The notes beneath the pieces were generated by a model that was not told the origin of the DNA, did no database searches, and saw only the letters and a program-made list of their open reading frames with translations. Positions 57,843-64,000 of a stretch of 64,000 nt of DNA are shown piece after piece. Source of the stretch: Fuerstiella sp. (GTDB lineage Bacteria; Planctomycetota; Planctomycetia; Planctomycetales; Planctomycetaceae); the NCBI GenBank assembly GCA_029247265.1, contig JAQWLN010000072.1, forward strand, positions 1 through 64,000, in the 5' to 3' direction. The stretch's first letter is position 1, and every line of letters starts with the position of its first letter. The translations under genes and the position numbers were made by a program.

Positions 57843-59171
57843 GTGCTGCAGAACGTGTTTTCCATTGCCCTTCTTGTGACCGCGACAGTAACTGCTGTCG
57901 GACAGGATGGACAACGGCGTTCTCGTACTGACACAACGCCGTCTGCAGCCGATCTTCGGAAGCCCGGTCGCAATTTTTCGCAGTCGGAAATACAGGCTGC
58001 GGAATCGCTGTCGCTTGCCGATTTCGAGCAGCTGGCGTTTCGGAACAATCCGACTCTTTCAGCCGCTGCCGCTCGAATGAATGCGGCTCGTGGGCGAAGG
58101 GTGCAGGCCGGTTTGTACCCGAATCCTGTGATCGGATATCACGCAACGGAGATCGGCAACCTTGGCACTGCCGGACAACAGGGCGGCTTTATCAGTCAAC
58201 GATTTATTACTGGTGGAAAGCTGCAACTGGACCAGGCAATTGCGGGTGCGGAAACCACTGAAGCTCACTTTCGGTTTCATGCACAGGAAGAACGCGTGCT
58301 GAGTGATGTTCGGATCCGATTCTACGATGCCCTGGTGGCTGAGCGACGAGTCGCCCTGTCGAATCAGCTGGCCCGCATTGGCGACGCGATTGTGCAGGCA
58401 ACGGAGACGTTGCTGACAGGGCGGCAGGGAACTGAAAACGATCTTCTGCAGGCACAGATCAGAGCTGACGAATCACACATCCTGCTCGATAACGCCACTA
58501 ACGAACGGGTCGAAGCGTGGCGACGACTTGTTGCCGTGCTGGGACTGCCCAACATGCAGGCCGTTCCGCTTGATGGGCAGCTTGATGCCCATCTGCCAAA
58601 TCGTGACTGGACCTCCTGTCACGCGGCCGTCCTTGAGAATAATCCCGCGTTGAACGCTGCCCGGACGCGCATGAGCCGTGCACGAATCGTGATTCGACGT
58701 GCGAAAAAGGAACCTGTCCCGAACGTCGACCTGTCTGTCAGCATTCGCCATCACAACGTGACGGACAGCGAAGTCGCCAACGTGCAGGTTGGGATTCCAA
58801 TTCCGATTTTCAATAAGAACCAGGGCAACATTCGAAGCGCTGAAGCCGAATGGATCGCGGCCTGCAACGAAGTCAAACGCATCGAGCTCAGCCTGCAGGA
58901 TCGTCTGGCCGTGGCCTATCGACGATTTGCCAATGCTCATCAACAGACCGGCCGATACCGGGAACGCATGGTGCCCCGAGCCGGTCGGTCGTTGAAACTT
59001 GTCACCGAAGGCTACGAGAAAGGTCAGGTTCAATACCTGACGCTGTTGACCGCCCAGCAGACGTTTTTCCAGGTGAATCTGTCATTTCTGGATTCCCTGC
59101 GAGAGCTTCGGACTGCGTCCAGCCTGATCGATAGTCAGCTTTTGACGGATAGTCTGGTCGATAAGAACTAA
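57843..59171 (+). CDS. TolC-family outer membrane efflux protein
   Basis: About 442 aa with signal peptide (QNVFSIALLVTATVTAVG) after a GTG start. Two repeats of the outer membrane efflux protein fold are seen: the first with FEQLAFRNNPTLSAAAARMNAARGR and VQAGLYPNPVIGYH, the second with HAAVLENNPALNAARTRMSRARI and PIFNKNQGNIRSAEAEWIAA. The long coiled-coil helices form the periplasmic tunnel. It opens a rightward operon with an FtsX/MacB-type permease, a HlyD adaptor and an ATPase, the parts of a tripartite exporter. The repeat pattern is like CusC/CzcC-type heavy-metal efflux proteins, but the rest of the operon fits a MacB-type exporter. Confidence 0.92.
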   Translation: MLQNVFSIALLVTATVTAVGQDGQRRSRTDTTPSAADLRKPGRNFSQSEIQAAESLSLADFEQLAFRNNPTLSAAAARMNAARGRRVQAGLYPNPVIGYHATEIGNLGTAGQQGGFISQRFITGGKLQLDQAIAGAETTEAHFRFHAQEERVLSDVRIRFYDALVAERRVALSNQLARIGDAIVQATETLLTGRQGTENDLLQAQIRADESHILLDNATNERVEAWRRLVAVLGLPNMQAVPLDGQLDAHLPNRDWTSCHAAVLENNPALNAARTRMSRARIVIRRAKKEPVPNVDLSVSIRHHNVTDSEVANVQVGIPIPIFNKNQGNIRSAEAEWIAACNEVKRIELSLQDRLAVAYRRFANAHQQTGRYRERMVPRAGRSLKLVTEGYEKGQVQYLTLLTAQQTFFQVNLSFLDSLRELRTASSLIDSQLLTDSLVDKN

Positions 59172-59250
59172 GCGGGTGTGTTCCGAGAACTTCTGATTGC
59201 CGGGCCGTCCTTAGCGACGTATGATGAACCGATCAACGAGGGATTTCGTC

Positions 59251-59700
59251 ATGCGGGCTCGTATCATCTCACTTGTGCTGATTGCGGCGGTCATCGCCTG
59301 TCCACTGTCATGTGGTCAGGGCGTGTGCTGTGATAGTCATTCCTGCGCTGACGATGATCGTGCGGCGGCCGGACGGTGTTCCGAAACGGCTCCCGCGAAA
59401 CCTGCGGCATCGAATTGCGGTTGCTGTGATAAATCGCCTGATGAAGGTGACCAGCCTGATCCACAGCCGTGCCCCGACAAATCTTCGTGCCAGGGTGTTT
59501 GTGGCGGCGCTGTTTTTGAGAAGACCTGCGAATTGAACAGTGCGGATGTGACCTCGGTGTTGTCGCTGTACGACAGCGACAGCACGTCCGATTCCCCGCA
59601 TTCCGTTTACCGAACGGACCGATTCAGTGTCCCGAAATCGGTCGGGGCCGGAAATTACGGTCGTTTCGTGCGCACATTGCACATGTCGCTGACCTGCTAG
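59251..59700 (+). CDS. Exported Cys-rich protein in the efflux operon
   Basis: A signal-like segment (ARIISLVLIAAVIACPL) is followed by a Cys-rich stretch: SCGQGVCCDSHSC, NCGCCDK, PCPDKSSCQGVCGG and one more Cys before VTSVLSLYDSD. There are about 17 Cys in the first 110 residues. The second half is polar. The start at 59251 has GAGGG eight bases before it; ATGs at 59221 and 59224 lack one. Such clusters bind metals such as Cu or Zn in other proteins, so a metal-sensing or binding role for the exporter is likely but not shown. The stop is TAG. Confidence 0.7.
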   Translation: MRARIISLVLIAAVIACPLSCGQGVCCDSHSCADDDRAAAGRCSETAPAKPAASNCGCCDKSPDEGDQPDPQPCPDKSSCQGVCGGAVFEKTCELNSADVTSVLSLYDSDSTSDSPHSVYRTDRFSVPKSVGAGNYGRFVRTLHMSLTC

Positions 59701-59807
59701 GCCAGAGTCGAGACCCCGGCATCAAGGGCCAGATCCGCGGCCGCTCTTGAATTACTTTGCTGGACTCCACCCACTGCGTTTGACTGTCAGATGGGCTGCG
59801 CACTCTG

Positions 59808-60998
59808 TTGACGCCGGACTTTTTCATCGTGTCAGTTCTGTTTCGTCTGCTCCCGTGGGAGTACGCCATCCGCAATCTGTTCCGTCGTCCGTTGCGCACA
59901 ACGCTGACGTTCGCCGGGCTGACGATGGTGATTGTCCTGGTGCTTGTCGTGGTCGGATTTATTCGTGGGCTGGAACGGTCACTCGCCGTGACTGGTGATC
60001 CGCAGACAGCCGTGATCTTTTCGCTGGGCATGGGCGAGAATCTGGAATACTCGTCGATCGCGATGCGAACAAGCGATCTGGTTCCTGCCAGTGTGGCCGG
60101 TGTACAGGAACGATTCGGGCAGAAGTATGTGTCACCGGAATTGTATCTTGGAACACAGATTTCAGTGGGAGAACGTGAACCGTCGATGGGACTGGTGCGC
60201 GGCGTTACACGTCCTGCGCTTCTTGTTCGTCGTCAGGTCCAGATTGAAGAAGGGGACTGGCCCGAAGCCGGTGAGGTGATGATCGGCCGCATGGCAGCAG
60301 CAAAGCTCGGAGCCACCGTTGCCGAGACGAGTGTCGGTCAGTCGATCGCGTTTGAAGGACGCTCATGGCGAATCAGTGGTGTGTTCTCTGCCGGTGGATC
60401 GGCTTTTGAATCAGAAGCGTGGTGTCGTCTTGATGAATTGCAACAGGCCATGAAACGGCAGGATCTCAGTATCGTCGCGGTCACCCTTGCACCTAACGCC
60501 GACTTTGTAGATCTGGATCTCTTCTGCAAGGAACGACTGGACCTTGAGCTGCAGGCGATACCGGAAACGGAATACTATGCGTCGCTGCAGAAGGACTATG
60601 GACCTGTAGTTTGGTTGGCGTGGCTGGTGGTTCTGTTGGTGTCCGGAGCGGGCGTCTTTGGCGGGCTGAACACCATGTACGGTTCTGTCGTTGGTCGCAT
60701 TTCCGAGCTCTCGACATTGCAGACAATCGGTTTTGTTCGGCGTTCGATTGTCCTGAGTCTGATTCAGGAAGGAATCCTGCTGGCGGCTGCGGCCAGTCTG
60801 CTGGCGGCGTTGGTCGCTCTGGTTTTTGTAAATGGTGCCGCGGTGCGATTTACGATGGGAGCATTTTCGCTTCGCATCGACAGCATGGCTGTGTTAATCG
60901 GCTGCGGCGTCGGATTATTGCTCGGATTTCTGGGGGCCATTCCTCCAGCTATTCGAGCCTTACGAATGCCCATCGTGGATGGGTTGAAAGCGGTTTGA
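59808..60998 (+). CDS. MacB/FtsX-type ABC permease
   Basis: An inner-membrane permease with one N-terminal helix ([20 protein letters not shown]), a large periplasmic domain and three C-terminal helices ([57 protein letters not shown]). The end [16 protein letters not shown] is typical of FtsX-family proteins of MacB/LolC exporters. The start is TTG 59808 or GTG 59829. It works with the ATPase at 63224 and the HlyD adaptor at 61624; the two small genes between them are probably linked to the system. Confidence 0.9.
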   Translation: MTPDFFIVSVLFRLLPWEYAIRNLFRRPLRTTLTFAGLTMVIVLVLVVVGFIRGLERSLAVTGDPQTAVIFSLGMGENLEYSSIAMRTSDLVPASVAGVQERFGQKYVSPELYLGTQISVGEREPSMGLVRGVTRPALLVRRQVQIEEGDWPEAGEVMIGRMAAAKLGATVAETSVGQSIAFEGRSWRISGVFSAGGSAFESEAWCRLDELQQAMKRQDLSIVAVTLAPNADFVDLDLFCKERLDLELQAIPETEYYASLQKDYGPVVWLAWLVVLLVSGAGVFGGLNTMYGSVVGRISELSTLQTIGFVRRSIVLSLIQEGILLAAAASLLAALVALVFVNGAAVRFTMGAFSLRIDSMAVLIGCGVGLLLGFLGAIPPAIRALRMPIVDGLKAV

Positions 60999-61009
60999 AC
61001 AAGTCAAGT

Positions 61010-61034
61010 GTCGAAGGACCAGAGTCGAGCGACT
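61010..61034 (+). repeat. Copy of a short GTCGA/GAGTC repeat
   Basis: GTCGAAGGACCAGAGTCGAG and following bases match the 63899 copy in about 20 of 24 positions. It lies just after the permease stop. Confidence 0.5.
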
Positions 61035-61068
61035 GCTGATTTCGACCATTAAGAAACAGGTGTTTTCA

Positions 61069-61620
61069 ATGAAAACGACGAAACGATTTTTGCTCTTGCC
61101 TCTCGTCTCTTGTCTCTTCGCCCTGGCCGGTTGTTCAGAGCAGGATTCGACTCCGACGGCTTCGGAAGACGCCGGTACGCCACCTACCCCAGCTGTGGAC
61201 GGGACGAAATTTCTGCTGATCGCCGAGCCGGAAGGGGCGAACGATGTGATCAATGTACGCGAAGATTCCGGCGACGGAGACGATGTTGTGATTGTCGGGC
61301 GTATCGGAGGCAGCGCGAATCCATGGGTCGAGGGACGAGCGGCATTCTCCATCGTCGATGGATCACTGAAAGCCTGCAGCGATATTGAAGGCGATAGCTG
61401 CCCAATTCCGTGGGACTACTGTTGCGAAACATCAAAGCTGCCGACTGCCACTGCGCTTGTGAAGGTCGTGGATGAAAACGGTGCTCTGGTGAAAGCCGAT
61501 GCCCGCGAACTGCTTTCCGTGAAAGAGCTGTCAACCGTCGTTGTCACAGGCAAAGCTCAGCGTGACGACGCCGGCAATCTTACGGTTCTGGCCAGTGGTG
61601 TTTTCGTTAAAAAGATGTAG
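61069..61620 (+). CDS. Lipoprotein of the efflux operon
   Basis: About 183 aa with a lipobox (LFALAGCSEQD) after a hydrophobic segment, so it is a lipid-anchored envelope protein. The middle (VINVREDSGDGDDVVIVGRIGG) and the end (LLSVKELSTVVVTGKAQRDDAGNLTVLASGVFVKK) form a beta-rich fold like an OB or barrel domain. One cluster of Cys (ACSDIEGDSCPIPWDYCCET) suggests metal or disulfide binding. It is upstream of the HlyD gene; the TAG stop is followed by ACC and the ATG of that gene in the same frame. Confidence 0.75.
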   Translation: MKTTKRFLLLPLVSCLFALAGCSEQDSTPTASEDAGTPPTPAVDGTKFLLIAEPEGANDVINVREDSGDGDDVVIVGRIGGSANPWVEGRAAFSIVDGSLKACSDIEGDSCPIPWDYCCETSKLPTATALVKVVDENGALVKADARELLSVKELSTVVVTGKAQRDDAGNLTVLASGVFVKKM

Positions 61621-61623
61621 ACC

Positions 61624-63189
61624 ATGAGTAATGAAGTTGATCTTCGAGAACTGGCGATCGATCGTGGCAGCACGGGGCAGCCCACTGGCCGCGCCCGTCG
61701 AAACGTGCTTACTCGGTACGTATTGCCGTTGGCGTTGATGCTTGGTTTCGCGTCGTTGGTGGCGTGGGCCTCACAGGACCTGATGTTTCCACCGCAAGCC
61801 GTAACTGTCGTACCGGTGTTTTCCACGACCGCAGAAGTGCGTCAGGAAGGCACGCCGCTGTTCAAGGCTGCTGGCTGGATTGAACCACGACCGACACCGA
61901 TCAGAGTGGCTGCTCTTGCTCCCGGCGTTGTGGAAAGGCTTCTGGTCGTTGAGGACCAATTGGTCAAGGCCGGCGAACCTATTGCAGAACTTGTCAAAGA
62001 CGATGCAAAACTGACTCATGAACGAGCATTGGCCGATCTGGAACTGCGTCAGGCAGAAATCGACGAGGCCAATGCCGCTTTCACAGCGGCGGAAATCCGA
62101 TTGAAGCAGCCTGTCCATCTGCAGGCCGCTCTGAATGATGCAGAAGCATCGCTGGCCAGGGTCGACACCCTGTGGAAAAACCTGCCGTTTGAACAGCGTC
62201 GAGCCCAGGCCGATTACAAGGCGCTACAACGGGACTACGAAGGCAAGGCTGCCGCAAAAGGAGTGATCGCTGCGATCAAGATCGACATTGCCGAAAGCAA
62301 AGCCGCCGCTGCCAAAGCATTGGTTGACGAACTGCAGGATCGAGAGAAGTCTCTCACGACCGAACATGACGCGCTGTCGAGACGCCGAAACGCAATGAAG
62401 ACACAACTGGAATTGCTGGCGGACGAAACGAAGGCCAGAGACGGAGCACAGGCACAAGTGAACGCGGCCGAGGCACGTGTTGCGCAGACTCGTGTTGTCG
62501 TGGCTGAAGCCAGACTGCAGCTGGATCGGATGACAATCGTTGCTCCCGTGGACGGTCGTGTGTTCCGGCTGATTGCCCATCCCGGTGCTCGTATCGGCAG
62601 CGGCATGGCCCAGATGGAAGGACACGACGGCAGTACCGTCATTACCATGTATCGGCCTGACAATCTGCAGATTCGAGTGGATACTCGATTCGAGGATATC
62701 CCCAAAGTCAGTCTGGGCCAGTCTGTGGAAATCGACAATCCAGCACTATCAGCACCGCTGACGGGCCGAGTGCTGTTCGTTAGCTCGGAAGCGGACATCC
62801 AGAAGAATACTCTGCAGGTCAAAGTGGCAATTCCCGATCCACCGCAGGTCTTCAGGCCTGAGATGCTGGTTGACGTGACTTTTCTGAGTCAGGCGGCGAG
62901 CGCTGAAAGTCAGGACACGGATGGTCATCTTGTACATATATTCGTGCCGCAGACACTCATTCACAGCGATGCGGCCGGTTCATTTGTATGGCTCGCGGAC
63001 CAGTCTGCCAAAATTGCCGTTCGGCAGACAATTCAGACCGGCGCCGTCGACAGTCAGGGACGGGTTGAAGTTACCAGTGGACTGAATATTTCCAGCCGAC
63101 TGATCGTTACGGGAATCAACGGCCTGACCAACGGTTGCCGCATCCGCATTACCGGCGAAGCACCGGCCCCTGCACAGGCAGGTTCGTGA
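61624..63189 (+). CDS. HlyD-family membrane fusion protein
   Basis: A 521-residue adaptor with one membrane segment near the N-terminus (YVLPLALMLGFASLVAWA). The lipoyl half is VAALAPGVVERLLVVEDQLVKAGEPIAELV; a long coiled-coil hairpin follows (residues about 140-300, Ala/Glu/Lys-rich); the return is MTIVAPVDGRVFRLIAHPGARIG and a barrel region (DIPKVSLGQSVEIDNPALS). It bridges the inner-membrane permease and the TolC-like protein. Located between the lipoprotein and the ATPase gene, same strand, with short gaps. Confidence 0.93.
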   Translation: MSNEVDLRELAIDRGSTGQPTGRARRNVLTRYVLPLALMLGFASLVAWASQDLMFPPQAVTVVPVFSTTAEVRQEGTPLFKAAGWIEPRPTPIRVAALAPGVVERLLVVEDQLVKAGEPIAELVKDDAKLTHERALADLELRQAEIDEANAAFTAAEIRLKQPVHLQAALNDAEASLARVDTLWKNLPFEQRRAQADYKALQRDYEGKAAAKGVIAAIKIDIAESKAAAAKALVDELQDREKSLTTEHDALSRRRNAMKTQLELLADETKARDGAQAQVNAAEARVAQTRVVVAEARLQLDRMTIVAPVDGRVFRLIAHPGARIGSGMAQMEGHDGSTVITMYRPDNLQIRVDTRFEDIPKVSLGQSVEIDNPALSAPLTGRVLFVSSEADIQKNTLQVKVAIPDPPQVFRPEMLVDVTFLSQAASAESQDTDGHLVHIFVPQTLIHSDAAGSFVWLADQSAKIAVRQTIQTGAVDSQGRVEVTSGLNISSRLIVTGINGLTNGCRIRITGEAPAPAQAGS

Positions 63190-63223
63190 TTGCTGATTCT
63201 GTCTCATGACTCCGGACTTAACC

Positions 63224-63949
63224 ATGTCACTGATTGAAATCAAAAACGTTACTAAGCGGTATCACAAAGGCGATGAAACGATCACGCCGTTGGATGCCGT
63301 TTCTCTGGACATAGAACAGGGTGAGTTCATCTCATTGATGGGCGCCAGCGGCACAGGAAAATCCACGTTGCTGAACATGGTCGCCAGCATCGACCAACCG
63401 GACAGCGGCAGCATTGTTGTCCACGGCACCGACATCACGAAACTGTCCCGTTCCGGTCAGGCAAATTGGCGGGCTGCGAATCTTGGCTACATTTTTCAGA
63501 CGCATAACCTTGTTCCGGTACTGACGGCCTATGAAAACATCGAACTGCCGTTGCTGCTGTTACCGATGTCTCGCAGCGAACGTCGCAAGCGAATCGAGAT
63601 CGCTATGCGAGCGGTTGATCTGCTGGACCGAGCTGACCATTACCCTCGCCAGATGTCGGGCGGCCAGGAACAGCGAGTTGGTATCGCCCGAGCCATCGTT
63701 GCTCATCCAAAAGTCGTCGTCGCCGACGAACCAACCGGAGACCTTGATCCTGACACCTCAGGTCAGATTCTCGACCTGCTCAAACGCCTCAAAGAACAAC
63801 TTGACGTCACTCTGTTGATGGTCACACACGACGCAGCAGCCGCCGAAATCGCTGACCGACAGTTCCGACTCGACCGAGGAAAGCTGAAAGAGACAACAGT
63901 CGAGGGACAAGAGTCAAGCGAAGGAGAGGCTCAGCATGTTTCGGTTTGA
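63224..63949 (+). CDS. LolD/MacB-type ABC ATPase
   Basis: A 241-residue ATPase: Walker [17 protein letters not shown]-loop [20 protein letters not shown], signature [15 protein letters not shown] (E instead of the more frequent Q in SGGQQQR), Walker [16 protein letters not shown], switch His in VTHDA. The style is that of LolD/MacB/FtsE exporters, in agreement with the permease at 59808. The start at 63224 ([12 protein letters not shown]) fits; ATG 63206 would add six residues. The 3' end overlaps the next gene by about 14 bases. Confidence 0.95.
   Translation: MSLIEIKNVTKRYHKGDETITPLDAVSLDIEQGEFISLMGASGTGKSTLLNMVASIDQPDSGSIVVHGTDITKLSRSGQANWRAANLGYIFQTHNLVPVLTAYENIELPLLLLPMSRSERRKRIEIAMRAVDLLDRADHYPRQMSGGQEQRVGIARAIVAHPKVVVADEPTGDLDPDTSGQILDLLKRLKEQLDVTLLMVTHDAAAAEIADRQFRLDRGKLKETTVEGQESSEGEAQHVSV
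63899..63923 (+). repeat. Copy of a short GTCGA/GAGTC repeat
   Basis: GTCGAGGGACAAGAGTCAAG and following bases match the 61010 copy closely. It lies within the last codons of the ATPase gene and ends at the ribosome site of the four-helix-bundle gene. Confidence 0.5.
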
Positions 63950-64000
63950 AAAACTTGACGTATGGCACCGAGCGATTGAGCTGTACCCGACCCCCCTTTC
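63936..64000 (+). CDS. Four-helix-bundle (S23-like) protein, 5' part only
   Basis: The first residues [16 protein letters not shown] match the N-terminus of the four-helix-bundle protein family (formerly linked with 23S rRNA intervening sequences). The gene continues past the window edge. AAGGAGAG lies eight to ten bases before the ATG, which overlaps the ATPase gene. This family is often multi-copy in planctomycetes; the function is unknown. Confidence 0.7.
   Translation, partial: MFRFEKLDVWHRAIELYPTPL

Noticed and set aside
61618-61626. In-frame TAG-ACC-ATG between the lipoprotein and HlyD genes as a readthrough fusion
   Set aside because: Both proteins are complete, each with its own signal or membrane segment; the shared frame is probably chance.
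1-64000. Global reassignment of UAG as a sense codon
   Set aside because: At least seven genes end on TAG right after a normal C-terminus (for example the sulfatase at 1923 and the aldolase at 16631), so UAG works as a stop here.
1-64000. CRISPR array, prophage, transposon or integron
   Set aside because: No regularly spaced repeats, transposase, integrase or phage structural genes were seen.

Overview
The window looks like a piece of a planctomycete chromosome (order Planctomycetales or near it). The call rests on gene content, not on a marker gene. There are two secreted arylsulfatases, a large heme-c protein with the DUF1587/1595/1592/1588/1585 domain series, an FHA-EAL protein, a BlaI repressor paired with an M56 peptidase, a surface protein with the N-terminal MESRLVLS-type motif, futalosine-pathway menaquinone genes and a four-helix-bundle (S23-like) gene at the right edge. 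GC content appears moderate. I saw no rRNA, tRNA, CRISPR array, insertion sequence or prophage.

Layout. 1-7.2 kb: 3' part of a membrane-anchored FecR/HEAT-like protein, a sulfatase, an exported unknown protein and a PhoD-type phosphatase. 7.5-10.9 kb: an FHA-EAL gene with a scrambled N-terminus, then rpmF-plsX-fabD (read right to left), the usual ribosome/lipid synthesis cluster. 11.4-14.1 kb: blaI plus an M56 peptidase with a secretin-like tail, interrupted by two in-frame TAG codons and one frameshift, behind a double palindromic operator. 14.3-20.7 kb: hemW, a DapA-family aldolase, the DUF1592 heme protein and fumC. 21.2-26.4 kb: a three-gene export cluster (HlyD adaptor, GAF-TM-HlyD adaptor, M50 protease/lipoyl fusion), in which the first and last genes carry in-frame TAG codons. 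26.8-29.3 kb: a methyltransferase and mqnB-mqnD. 29.6-34.6 kb: an apparent operon of metallophosphatase, sulfatase and propeller/sialidase-like protein, probably for sulfated polysaccharide use. 34.8-38.1 kb: an ABC exporter whose permease carries a beta-propeller-like insert. 38.2-49.5 kb: a conserved unknown protein, a BFD-like ferredoxin, a CDF metal transporter, a tandem alpha/beta hydrolase, an SGNH hydrolase, cca, and a large membrane protein with a spermidine-synthase-like domain. 50.7-57.5 kb: a surface protein, a pseudo-receiver PP2C phosphatase, purQ, a Zn-ribbon/Arg-rich protein and an aldehyde dehydrogenase. 57.8-64 kb: a tripartite efflux operon (TolC-like, Cys-rich exported protein, FtsX/MacB-type permease, lipoprotein, HlyD, LolD/MacB-type ATPase), then the start of the four-helix-bundle gene.

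The most unusual signal is that several otherwise well-preserved genes of two systems are split by in-frame stops that are all TAG, with coding potential continuing in the same frame. One lies six codons before the HEIAH zinc motif of the M50 protease. At least seven other genes here seem to end normally on TAG, so global reassignment of UAG is unlikely. Programmed readthrough or reinitiation, recent pseudogenization and sequence error all remain open.
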